Part shown: positions 7,237 through 15,372 of the stretch, piece by piece
Position numbering within the stretch: the first letter of the stretch is position 1
Layout: the number at the start of each line of letters is the position of its first letter
Assembly (NCBI GenBank): GCA_017551625.1
Contig: JAFZLF010000012.1
Span: 1 to 64,000 of the forward strand
Direction of reading: 5' to 3'
From: Clostridiales bacterium
Lineage (GTDB): Bacteria; Bacillota; Clostridia; Saccharofermentanales; Saccharofermentanaceae
Length of the DNA stretch: 64,000 bases
Translations under genes and position numbers: made by a program
Notes under the pieces: generated by a model
Told to the model about the DNA's origin: nothing
Database searches by the model: none
What the model saw: the letters and a program-made list of their open reading frames with translations, nothing else

Positions 7237-9852
7237 ATGTTTACCTGGAATTTCCAGTACATCTCCAAGGCGAGGCTTTCGAGCACCCTGAAGCAGCTGA
7301 ATCTGTCGGCCGAGCAGGGGGATATCCTCATCCGCATCCACACGGCGATCCATTCTGCGGAGGAGGCGGTGGATCTCGCGCGCTTCGTTAAGGAACTCGT
7401 GCCTCAGGCCGTGATCTTCGGCACGAGCTGTTCGGCGGTCGTGAATAGAGGGCACTATGCCCTGAACCGCTGCGTTATCTCTGTTTCTACGATGTCGGAG
7501 GCGAAGGTGATCTCCGGTATGATCCCTATCATGGACGAATACAGCGGGATGCCGCTTCCTATCGATATGCTCTGCGGGCAGATCAAGAAGGAGTTCGTCC
7601 GCGACGATACGCGGCTCCTGCTGACGTTCTTCACGGGGCAGTTCCGTGATGCGTATCAGTTTGTCGACCGCTGCAATGATTTCTTCCCGAGTATCCCGAT
7701 GACCGGCGGCGTGGCGTCGCTTCCGCTGGCGGGGAAGAAGGCGGTGACGGAGAACGGTTATGTCTTTAACGAGAAGGGCTGGTCGGATCGTGCGATCCTG
7801 ATGGCGGCTCTGTCCGGAGAGAAATTCGAGTGTCTCAGTGCTTTTGCCACGGGAGCGCAGGTGACCGGGGAAGAAGTACAGGTCACGGATTCGTTTAAGT
7901 CCTGTATCCTCTCGATCAACGGAAAGGACGCGGTGGATGTCGTCCAGCTCGGGATCGACGGTGCGCTGCGGGAGCACCCGGAGCTATTGTATCTGTTCCC
8001 GTATATGTACGGCGATGGCGAGAATATCCCGCTGCACCTCAAGTACAGCCAGGGGAGGAGCCTCGAGCAGATTTTCCCGAAGGCCGACCCGGCTAATATG
8101 AATGAGTACTCGATCCGCGAGGATCTTGACACGACGCAGAAGAAAGAGTACCTCTTCGCGGGGCACAATCTGCGTGGCGGCAAGACGATCCGGAGAGCCT
8201 TTATCTACGATGGGAAGATCATCTCCGACAACCGGGCGCTCTTCCAGCGGGTGGAGAACTTCAGGAAGGCGGAGACGCTCTTCGGCTATACGAGCTTTGC
8301 CCGTGCTTCTTCGTACCTGAATTGTGCCAGATGGGAGCTCGCTCCGTACGAGAACTCGAATATGTGCGGATGCGTCACGGCGGGAGAGATCGTCTGCGAG
8401 AACGGGAAGAACTTCATCGCGAGCGGTGCTTTTGTCGTGTCGGTGATGGGCGAGAAGCCCTACACACAGGAATATAACCCGTATGCCTTCTCCCACACGG
8501 AGATGCTTACACAGGATAACAGGGCGGTGCTGAATATCCTCATGGAGATCGAGTCCAGGCTCGAAGAGCGTGAGGATAAGGAGGAGACCGGGCGTATCCT
8601 CAACTTTGTCCGTGATTGTGAGAAGATCATCCTCTATTCGGAGAGTGAGGAGATCCCGAATGAGGCGGCGCTCAGCATCGATATCAAGATCAAGGGCTAT
8701 GACCGTGTGTGCATCATCAACGTGCTCGAGCAGTCGGAGATGGAGCGGGTCTTCTCGAGCCACCTCGTCGACCTGACGTATAAGGATTATCTCCGTAAGT
8801 GCCTCAACTTCGCCGAGAGCCATAAGTACAGGATGTATCTTCTCGACCAGTGGATGATCGCGATCGCGGTGCCGTCCTACCGGACCACGCTGTCGAACTT
8901 TGTCCATGACATGGAGGTCCTGCAGAAGGAGCTCTTCAACTACTCCGAGGAGCTTATCTCGATCGTGCCGATCTTCTGTGTGATTGACGGGTGCTCGGCG
9001 GACGACTACCAGTCGATGTACTATTCGTCACGGATGGAGATGAAGAATAAGAACATCCAGTTCTATGTCTATGAGGCCTCCGAGGAGGATACGCTCGATG
9101 AAGAGAGCATCCGTGAGCGTTATCACATCGTGAACGTCATCAACTATGCGATCAATAACGACAAGGTCATCCCGTATTTCCAGGGTATCTACGATAATCA
9201 CGAAGGGCGGATCCATCACTACGAATCGCTGATGCGTATCGAGGATGAGAACGGGAAGATCTACTACCCGGGCAGTTTCCTCGATGTGGCCAGATCCTTC
9301 GGCGTCCTTTACGATGCGATCTCGAAGATCATGATCAGGAAGGTTTTCGAGCGGTTCAGGGATCTCCCGGACAAGAGCGTCAGTATCAATATCGGTATCC
9401 GCGATATCAAGAATAAGGAAGTGCTCGAGCTCATCTACGACAGCCTGTCGTCGGTGCCGCACCCGGAGAACTTCGTCTTCGAGATCCTTGAGAGTGAAGA
9501 TATCGACGATTATAACGAGCTCGTCGGTTTCGTGGATCGTGTCCATGAGCTCGGCGGCCTCATTGCGATCGACGATTTCGGTTCGGGGTTCTCGAACCTG
9601 CAGCATCTGCTCAGTATCCACTCGGATTACCTCAAGATCGATGGCTCGATCGTCCGGAACTGCTGTATCAACCAGGAGTCGGAGAATCTCCTCGCGCTTA
9701 TCTCGGGCTGGAAGAGGATGTCGTCGTATAAGATCAGCATCATCGCCGAATATGTGGAGAACGAAGAGATCCAGAAGAAGATCGTCAGCTTCGATGTCGA
9801 TTTTTCCCAGGGGTATCTGTTCTCGAAGCCTTCGCCGGAACTCGTCGAGTGA
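7237..9852 (+). CDS. FIST - degenerate GGDEF - EAL protein (c-di-GMP phosphodiesterase)
   Basis: A cytosolic signalling protein of 871 residues. I chose ATG 7237, with GGAGGG 8 bases upstream, over the ATG at 7213. Residues 1-400 fit FIST N and C domains, small-ligand sensor modules (IFGTSCSAVV early, then GCVTAGEIV). Residues about 480-610 look like a GGDEF fold without the GGDEF motif. The EAL domain (about 631-868) keeps the expected residues: ESLMR for EAL, SINIG, FEILESE, DDFGSGFSN, LKID, AEYVE and QGYLF. It should therefore hydrolyse cyclic-di-GMP, controlled by the FIST ligand. The next gene, 45 bases on, encodes a ligand-binding regulator and probably shares the transcript. Confidence 0.88.
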   Translation: MFTWNFQYISKARLSSTLKQLNLSAEQGDILIRIHTAIHSAEEAVDLARFVKELVPQAVIFGTSCSAVVNRGHYALNRCVISVSTMSEAKVISGMIPIMDEYSGMPLPIDMLCGQIKKEFVRDDTRLLLTFFTGQFRDAYQFVDRCNDFFPSIPMTGGVASLPLAGKKAVTENGYVFNEKGWSDRAILMAALSGEKFECLSAFATGAQVTGEEVQVTDSFKSCILSINGKDAVDVVQLGIDGALREHPELLYLFPYMYGDGENIPLHLKYSQGRSLEQIFPKADPANMNEYSIREDLDTTQKKEYLFAGHNLRGGKTIRRAFIYDGKIISDNRALFQRVENFRKAETLFGYTSFARASSYLNCARWELAPYENSNMCGCVTAGEIVCENGKNFIASGAFVVSVMGEKPYTQEYNPYAFSHTEMLTQDNRAVLNILMEIESRLEEREDKEETGRILNFVRDCEKIILYSESEEIPNEAALSIDIKIKGYDRVCIINVLEQSEMERVFSSHLVDLTYKDYLRKCLNFAESHKYRMYLLDQWMIAIAVPSYRTTLSNFVHDMEVLQKELFNYSEELISIVPIFCVIDGCSADDYQSMYYSSRMEMKNKNIQFYVYEASEEDTLDEESIRERYHIVNVINYAINNDKVIPYFQGIYDNHEGRIHHYESLMRIEDENGKIYYPGSFLDVARSFGVLYDAISKIMIRKVFERFRDLPDKSVSINIGIRDIKNKEVLELIYDSLSSVPHPENFVFEILESEDIDDYNELVGFVDRVHELGGLIAIDDFGSGFSNLQHLLSIHSDYLKIDGSIVRNCCINQESENLLALISGWKRMSSYKISIIAEYVENEEIQKKIVSFDVDFSQGYLFSKPSPELVE

Positions 9853-9897
9853 TATCTTCATGGGGCAGGACCACCGGGAAGGGAGAGTAGCAGCGTG

Positions 9898-11637
9898 ATG
9901 AGAGGCAGTAAAGGAAAGAAGACCATAGGACTCATTATCGAGAATACCTTCACGGATTTCGGTGAGGAGTTTATCCAGAATGTCCAGAGCGGCATCCGCC
10001 AGCGCAAGGATCTGGAACTGGTCGTCATCGCCGGCCGTTTCGACGGCATCCGGGACAGATCGCCGCGCTATCACAGCTATTTCAGTATCTATAATTCCGT
10101 ATACCAGCTCGAGAAACGCTGCCGCTTCGACGGGCTCATCATCTGTCTCGGAAGTATGGAAAATGTCAATGCGGAACTGATCTTGAGCCGTTACCGGGAG
10201 CAGTTCGAGAATACGCCGATCGTCTTCGCTGCATCGGATATTCTGGACGCTGTCTCGGTAAACTACAATAACGAGAGCGGGATCAAGGAGGCGGTGGACT
10301 GCCTCATCAACGTGCATGGCTTCTCGAATTTCTGTATGCTCGGGGGCCGGCCGGACAGCCGCGATTCTGAAAAGAGAAGAGAGATCTACACGAAGCTCCT
10401 GCTCGAGAACGGTGTTTCTTTTACCGAGGAGAACTACGAGGCGACGGATATGTCCGTCAATAGCCGGGATGCGGCCAGAGCCCTGCTCGACAGGAACCCC
10501 GATGTGCAGGCGATCTTCTGCGTCAATGATTCGGTCGCGGTGGGTCTCTATGAGGAGATGGAATCCAGAAGGCTCGTGCCGGGACGGGATATCATGGTTT
10601 TTGCCTTCGACAATACGACGATGGCCGGAAGGATGCTGCCGGCGCTCTCGTCGATCGGTGTCGCGGACATCACGCTCGGGCGCCAATCGCTGAACCTTCT
10701 GCTATCCATGATGGACGGAGATCAGGTCGAGTCGGTGGAGATCCCCACGCGCCTCTACGGCAGGGATTCTTTCCCGTATGAGATGTACGAATATACGAAG
10801 CTCGAGATGAGAAATGCAGATACGGCTTTCATCTACCGCATGTTTAACGACTGTTTCTACCGTTACCGCTACGAGTATATCAGCCGCGAATCGGTGAATC
10901 TGCAGCGGCTCTTCGCGGAGTTTATCGGAAAGATCCTGATCGGTGTGAAAGAACGCTATATGAGTGTGGAGGATTTCCAGGAGTGCCAGGATCTGATCGA
11001 CATCTTCTTTAAAAACGGCGCGATGGAGTACACGGATGCGGCGAAGCTTCTGCACTCGATCGGGCGTCTCCAGGCCAGTGTCAATATCGAGCAGAGCACG
11101 AATGTGGGCGGACCGAACCAGTTTATCAACCGTCTCTTTACCCTGATGCGGGATAAGGCGGTCACGGCGCTTGCGGAGACGGTCATCGAGAAAGATGAGC
11201 AGAGGACCAATTTCCGGCAGGATTTCCTCGATTTCATGGTCGATGTCACGGATTTCAGTGAGGACGGCACTTCGAAAGAAGACCGCATCATCGCAAACTT
11301 CAATAAACTCGGATTTCTTAACTCTGCGCTGTTCCTCTTCGACGACACAGTGCATTTCGAGGAGAATAATGACGACATGTTCCCGGAGAAGATACGTCTG
11401 AGGTGTGTGCTCAAAGAAGGAGAGCTCTTCGTGCTGCCGAAGGAAAGGCAGTCCGGGCTCACCGAGGGGATGTTCCAGCGTGTCGAGCTTCCGCCGAAGT
11501 GCAGGGAATGCCTCGTGCTCCCGGTCTTCTATAAGGAGAACATCTATGGGTTTGTCGTGACGGAACTGACGCACGATATCATGTCCAGCGGCAGTTTCAT
11601 CCTCGCTCAGATCGGCCGTCTCCTTTACGATTGCTGA
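9898..11637 (+). CDS. LacI-like ligand-binding protein without HTH, GAF-like C-terminus
   Basis: About 579 residues. It starts directly with the first strand of a periplasmic-binding fold (KKTIGLIIENTF) and has LacI-family landmarks such as FDGLIICLG, AIFCVNDSVAVG and VFAFDNTTMAGRMLPALSSI. There is no N-terminal helix-turn-helix and no signal peptide, so it is a cytosolic sensor. After about residue 310 a helical region leads to a C-terminal segment with GAF-like strand patterns (GFLNSALFLF, LPVFYKENIYGFVVTEL). In related clostridial proteins this sensor is often joined to GGDEF or EAL output domains; here the output is probably the FIST-EAL protein next door. ATG 9898 or the overlapping GTG 9895 could be the start; GGGAGAG lies upstream. 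Confidence 0.75.
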   Translation: MRGSKGKKTIGLIIENTFTDFGEEFIQNVQSGIRQRKDLELVVIAGRFDGIRDRSPRYHSYFSIYNSVYQLEKRCRFDGLIICLGSMENVNAELILSRYREQFENTPIVFAASDILDAVSVNYNNESGIKEAVDCLINVHGFSNFCMLGGRPDSRDSEKRREIYTKLLLENGVSFTEENYEATDMSVNSRDAARALLDRNPDVQAIFCVNDSVAVGLYEEMESRRLVPGRDIMVFAFDNTTMAGRMLPALSSIGVADITLGRQSLNLLLSMMDGDQVESVEIPTRLYGRDSFPYEMYEYTKLEMRNADTAFIYRMFNDCFYRYRYEYISRESVNLQRLFAEFIGKILIGVKERYMSVEDFQECQDLIDIFFKNGAMEYTDAAKLLHSIGRLQASVNIEQSTNVGGPNQFINRLFTLMRDKAVTALAETVIEKDEQRTNFRQDFLDFMVDVTDFSEDGTSKEDRIIANFNKLGFLNSALFLFDDTVHFEENNDDMFPEKIRLRCVLKEGELFVLPKERQSGLTEGMFQRVELPPKCRECLVLPVFYKENIYGFVVTELTHDIMSSGSFILAQIGRLLYDC

Positions 11638-11706
11638 AATTTGAGGTTTATTTCTTCTTAAGAAGGCTATATAATAGACACACTGACAGTTGAAGGAGAC
11701 ACGATC

Positions 11707-13032
11707 TTGAGCAGATTTAAGAAAGCCCTGAGCAACAGATGGGGCGCGTATACCGTCGCGGCGATCGCGGGTGTCGTCGCCTATATGACATTGCTGAATC
11801 TGCCGCATGTTCTGAAATGGCTGTCCCGCGCGGCGAATATCGTTTCTCCGATCATCATCGGCGTCATCATCGCCTATCTCATCGACCTCGTGGTCGTATT
11901 CTTCGAGAGCAAAGTCTTTAAGAAGATCAGTAAGCCCCGCCTCCGCTACGTGCTGTCGGTCGTGGTGTCGATCTTCCTCGTGCTCCTGGCGATCGGGCTT
12001 TTCTTCTGGCTCGTGCTCCCGGAGATCCTGAAGAGTATCACGGATTTCATATCGAATGCCCAGAACTACAAGTCGATCATCGAGGAGAATCTCGCGAAGC
12101 TCGACGATTTTGCGGCCGAGTATAACATCACGCTGAACGCGACGAGCTGGACCTCAAATATCTACAGGCAGACGAACAAGCTTATCGCGGACTTTACGCA
12201 GAACCTGACGCGCGCGATGGACACGGTCCTGAGTGTGTGGAACATCCTTCTCAATGCCTTTATCGGCATCATCCTGGCGGTGTATTTCCTCGCCGGGAAG
12301 AAGAGACTCTTCCGTGGTATCGAGAAGCTCCGGCATGCGATGCTCACGGAAGAACAGTACAAGAAGCATACGGATTTCTTGAGAAGAAGTAACGCGATCT
12401 TCAGTAAGTACATCAGTTTCACGATCCTCGAGGCGATCGGCGTCGGTATCGCAAATGCGATCTTCATGCTGATCGTGGGTCTTCCGAACGTCGTACTTAT
12501 CTCGGTCATCGTAGGCGTCACGAATATCCTGCCGACCTTCGGTCCGATCGCCGGATGCTTCATGGGCGCTTTCGTTCTCCTGCTCGAAGATCCGATGTAC
12601 GCCGTGATCTTCATCATCTTCACCTGCATCCTGCAGACCATCGACGGTTATGTCGTCAAGCCGCATCTCTTCGGCGATTCGCTGGGCATCCCGGCGGTCA
12701 TCTCACTGATCTCCATCGTCATCGGCGGCAAGCTCTTCGGGCCGATCGGTATCCTGATCTCGATCCCGTTTACCGCGGTGATGGCGATCCTCTACCATGA
12801 GAGTCTCCTGCCGTGGCTCGAGAAAAGGAAGAATGAGCGCGAGAAGGCCGAGGCGGCGGAGAAGATCCGGGCGGCCGGGCTTTATGAGGCGGAGGGCTCG
12901 AGATCCGGGGCGAAGAAGGCCGAGAAGAAAGCGGAGAAGAAGGCAGAACAGGCGGAGAAGGCTGAGAAGACTGAGAAAAAAGTAGCGGCTTCAGATGTTG
13001 AGAAAGAAGCCGATGCGCCTGCCGAGACGTAA
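11707..13032 (+). CDS. AI-2E family transporter (PerM-like permease)
   Basis: A polytopic membrane protein of 441 residues with about eight hydrophobic segments. It has the family hallmarks PIIIGVIIAYLID near the N-terminus, the GLPNVVLISVIVGVTNILPTFGP stretch (broken by family-typical Gly/Pro) and DGYVVKPHLFGDSLGIP in the C-terminal membrane half. The start is TTG 11707, with AAGGAGA 9 bases upstream; no ATG is in a better place. Family members move varied small molecules or ions, and the name AI-2E does not prove autoinducer export. The C-terminal 60 residues are a charged KKAEKKAEKKAE tail, likely cytosolic. It follows the sensor gene by 70 bases and may be separately expressed. Confidence 0.9.
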   Translation: MSRFKKALSNRWGAYTVAAIAGVVAYMTLLNLPHVLKWLSRAANIVSPIIIGVIIAYLIDLVVVFFESKVFKKISKPRLRYVLSVVVSIFLVLLAIGLFFWLVLPEILKSITDFISNAQNYKSIIEENLAKLDDFAAEYNITLNATSWTSNIYRQTNKLIADFTQNLTRAMDTVLSVWNILLNAFIGIILAVYFLAGKKRLFRGIEKLRHAMLTEEQYKKHTDFLRRSNAIFSKYISFTILEAIGVGIANAIFMLIVGLPNVVLISVIVGVTNILPTFGPIAGCFMGAFVLLLEDPMYAVIFIIFTCILQTIDGYVVKPHLFGDSLGIPAVISLISIVIGGKLFGPIGILISIPFTAVMAILYHESLLPWLEKRKNEREKAEAAEKIRAAGLYEAEGSRSGAKKAEKKAEKKAEQAEKAEKTEKKVAASDVEKEADAPAET

Positions 13033-13183
13033 TCTATTTCCGGATTTAATGAAGACATAGGCCTCATGAATTATAGCGAAGATGTCTCAAACCCATGAGA
13101 TGACTTTTTTGATTGCTTTGAGAAGAGAGAATCGCATCCGCAGTCACGAGTTTTTTCGAAAGTGGCCGAAACTCATGACCCCG

Positions 13184-13252
13184 TTTACTGTCCGTTTACT
13201 GTCCGTTTACTGCCCGATATTTTTTTACTGCTCGTTTACTGTCCGTTTACTG
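13184..13252 (-). repeat. Six CAGTAAA repeats with 11-bp spacing
   Basis: On the minus strand CAGTAAA occurs at 13246-13252, 13235-13241, 13224-13230, 13206-13212, 13195-13201 and 13184-13190, mostly within CAGTAAACGGA units 11 bases apart. The first lies in the coding end and the second contains the TAA stop of the lipoprotein gene at 13236-14387; the rest follow it. A related A-rich CAGTAAA array is found at 48418-48696. Confidence 0.9.
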
Positions 13253-14387
13253 CTCCGTCAAGTACTGTGCCGCCCCATTCCACGACGGTAAAGCCGCTTC
13301 GCTCGACAGGCTCGGGCAACTGCAGTTCCCGTTCTTCGGGGATATCCACCGGCGCATCAAGCGGGATGAATACCATGTAGACGCGGATCTCCGTGTCGGG
13401 GGCAGGGGAGACATCGAGAACCGCCCGGGAGCAGTATTCCTCACTCGGGAATGAGATCAGGTTGTAAGGTGAGCTCTGCAGTATCGGGAGCCAGTAGGAG
13501 ATGAAATCATCGATCTCGCTGTCGTTTAGTCCCGCGGCGGAAAGGTATTCCTCGAGAAAAGTACTGGAGTCGGAGGCGGCGATGCAGGCGACGCGCTCGG
13601 AAGCATCCGGCACGAAGGACCACTTCCCCTCCCAGAAGAGGTAGTCATAGAAGCGCGAAGTGCCACTGTCGTAGATCCGGCCATCCGGGTACGCGGTCAC
13701 ATTCCAGCCCTCGCCATACTCCGGATAGGTGCAGGTCAGATTGCCGTTGAAGTTGAGACGGACAGTTACATCGGTCTTCTCCTGCGGATAGAGGTAGATC
13801 ACCGGCTTGGCCACAGTGGTCTCGAACTCGACAAGTTTACTGTCCTTAACGATCTCGATGTCGATCATGCTGTCCACGGTGTTATCGTCCCGCAGCATGA
13901 CTGCAGTGTATTTCCCGTAGTCCAGGTCGAGAAGGTCGATCCCGAAGCAGTAACTCTCGGCCTCGACGAAGCCGGCTTCCACATGGCAGAAACCATCTTC
14001 CAGATACTCTCCGGAATACGTGCGGAGAGTATCTTTCTTGTCCCATGCGTAGTACTTGTTCCAGGGAAAAAGATATAGCGTCAGAAGGGATGTATCCGCA
14101 TTCGCAAGATCGTGATCCTTCACGAAACTGTCCGACAAGACGCAGTACAGAAGGATCGTACTGTCCTTCGCGACTTTACTGCCTTCATAGCCGGAACTGA
14201 TGTAAAAACGGTTTACCCAGGAGGCGCGACCTTCCGGAAAAAGCCCGTGACAGCCGGGACGCTCCTTATATGGAGAGCCATTCAGCTCACGGGCAGGAGG
14301 AGTTTCGGTTTTTCCGCACGAAGCAAGAAGTATGGAAAATACCAACGATATTATCATAACGATCATATGACGACTTTGTTTTCTCAT
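13236..14387 (-). CDS. KPVIYLYP-domain lipoprotein (383 aa)
   Basis: The ATG at 14387 follows GGGAGG by 9 bases; an in-frame GTG three codons earlier overlaps that ribosome site and is less likely. A signal peptide with lipobox LASC marks a lipoprotein. The middle contains AKPVIYLYPQEKTDVTVRL, then YPEYGEGWNVTAYPDG and YDYLFWEGKW, and near the end FTVVEWGG. These form a conserved uncharacterised module known to me from secreted proteins of Firmicutes and Bacteroidetes; no function is established. The protein ends GAVNGQ inside the CAGTAAA repeats. It is transcribed away from the ABC transporter and convergent with the AI-2E gene. Confidence 0.8.
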   Translation of the reverse strand: MRKQSRHMIVMIISLVFSILLASCGKTETPPARELNGSPYKERPGCHGLFPEGRASWVNRFYISSGYEGSKVAKDSTILLYCVLSDSFVKDHDLANADTSLLTLYLFPWNKYYAWDKKDTLRTYSGEYLEDGFCHVEAGFVEAESYCFGIDLLDLDYGKYTAVMLRDDNTVDSMIDIEIVKDSKLVEFETTVAKPVIYLYPQEKTDVTVRLNFNGNLTCTYPEYGEGWNVTAYPDGRIYDSGTSRFYDYLFWEGKWSFVPDASERVACIAASDSSTFLEEYLSAAGLNDSEIDDFISYWLPILQSSPYNLISFPSEEYCSRAVLDVSPAPDTEIRVYMVFIPLDAPVDIPEERELQLPEPVERSGFTVVEWGGTVLDGAVNGQ

Positions 14388-14548
14388 CGGGTGCACCTCC
14401 CGCTTTTTCCGGAGCTTTTGCTTGATTCTTTCCCGCTACTAAATAATCCTTGCCTGCCCCACTTTCATGACGGATCGACGCCTCTTTGTATACCATGATT
14501 TTACCAGAAAAAGGCGCTTCATAAGAACATATTCATACGTCGTTTTGA

Positions 14549-14577
14549 TTGAAACTGCGCGATACAGAGGGTATAAT
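14549..14577 (+). promoter_or_regulatory. Promoter of the ABC transporter pair
   Basis: TTGAAA (14549-14554), 17 bases, and a perfect TATAAT (14572-14577) lie upstream of a structured leader and the ABC genes at 14664 and 15373. Confidence 0.75.
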
Positions 14578-14594
14578 TTTCCATAAGAATATGC

Positions 14595-14631
14595 GGGTGG
14601 ATCCTCCTTGAATCCGGAGGCATTTCCCACC
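14595..14631 (+). other. Nested stem-loop in the ABC transporter leader
   Basis: GGGTGG (14595-14600) pairs with CCCACC (14626-14631), and inside it CCTCC (14603-14607) pairs with GGAGG (14616-14620). It lies just after the expected transcription start and 33 bases before the ATG. The GGAGG could act as a masked ribosome-like site. No T-run follows. Confidence 0.5.
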
Positions 14632-14663
14632 GGAAAATGACGGAAAGAACAGCGGCGTGAACG

Positions 14664-15365
14664 ATGGCATATATTGAATTTCAAGACGTGAAAAAGATCT
14701 ATAAAACGGGCGATGTGGAGGTGCACGCGCTGGATGGTGCGAACTTCTCGATCGAGAAGGGCGAGCTCTGCGTGATCCTGGGCCAGTCGGGCGCGGGAAA
14801 GACGACGCTTCTTAACATCCTCGGCGGGATGGACACGGCATCCGCCGGCACCGTGATGCTCGACGGTCGCGAGATCTCGGCGCTCCGCGAGAAAGAACTC
14901 GCGAACTACAGACGCGTCGACGTCGGATTTGTTTTCCAGTTTTATAACCTGATCCCGAATCTCACTGCGATCGAGAACGTCGAGATGGCTTCGCAGCTGG
15001 TCGCGGATCCGATGGATCCGGACGCAGTGCTGGAGGACGTGGGGCTTTCGGACAGAAAGAAGAATTTTCCGGCGCAGCTCTCGGGCGGCGAACAGCAGCG
15101 TGTCGCGATCGCTCGTGCCGTCGCGAAGAACCCGAAACTTCTTCTGTGCGATGAGCCGACGGGCGCACTCGATTACCAGACCGGAAAATCGATCCTGCGG
15201 CTGCTGGCGCAGATGTGCATCGAGCGTCACATGACGGTGGTCATCATCACGCACAACTCTACGCTGGCCGCGATGGCCGACCGCGTCATCCGCATCAAGA
15301 ACGGCCGGGTCGAGCGGATCGACACGAATCCGCACCCGACGTCCATCGAGGACATCGAGTGGTGA
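14664..15365 (+). CDS. ABC transporter ATP-binding protein (MacB/LolD type)
   Basis: A 233-residue ATPase subunit with Walker A GQSGAGKT (about residues 40-47), signature LSGGEQQR (about 139), Walker [13 protein letters not shown] (about 158-169) and the switch His in IITHN. The [16 protein letters not shown] start and the overall pattern are those of the MacB/LolD/FtsE class, which partners FtsX-type permeases. The permease gene follows after only 7 bases. The ribosome site is weak, so translation may depend on the leader structure at 14595-14631. The type VII ABC pair could export antimicrobials or peptides, or use ATP to move the cell envelope; the substrate cannot be read from sequence. 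Confidence 0.92.
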   Translation: MAYIEFQDVKKIYKTGDVEVHALDGANFSIEKGELCVILGQSGAGKTTLLNILGGMDTASAGTVMLDGREISALREKELANYRRVDVGFVFQFYNLIPNLTAIENVEMASQLVADPMDPDAVLEDVGLSDRKKNFPAQLSGGEQQRVAIARAVAKNPKLLLCDEPTGALDYQTGKSILRLLAQMCIERHMTVVIITHNSTLAAMADRVIRIKNGRVERIDTNPHPTSIEDIEW

Positions 15366-15372
15366 TCCGGGC

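Noticed and set aside
7984..8907. Minus-strand open frame opposite the FIST-EAL gene
   Set aside because: Mirror frame: rich in Arg, Asp, His and Leu, no ribosome site, and it covers conserved FIST coding sequence.
9028..10686. Long open frame on the minus strand (552 codons)
   Set aside because: It runs across two well-supported plus-strand genes, has low-complexity Asp/Arg/Ile-rich translation typical of a mirror frame in GC-rich coding DNA, and no recognisable motif.
13064..13115. CTCATG/CATGAG pairing before TTTTTT as the AI-2E terminator
   Set aside because: The loop is about 30 bases, the stem is short and AT-rich, and the T-run is displaced by several bases; too weak to call.
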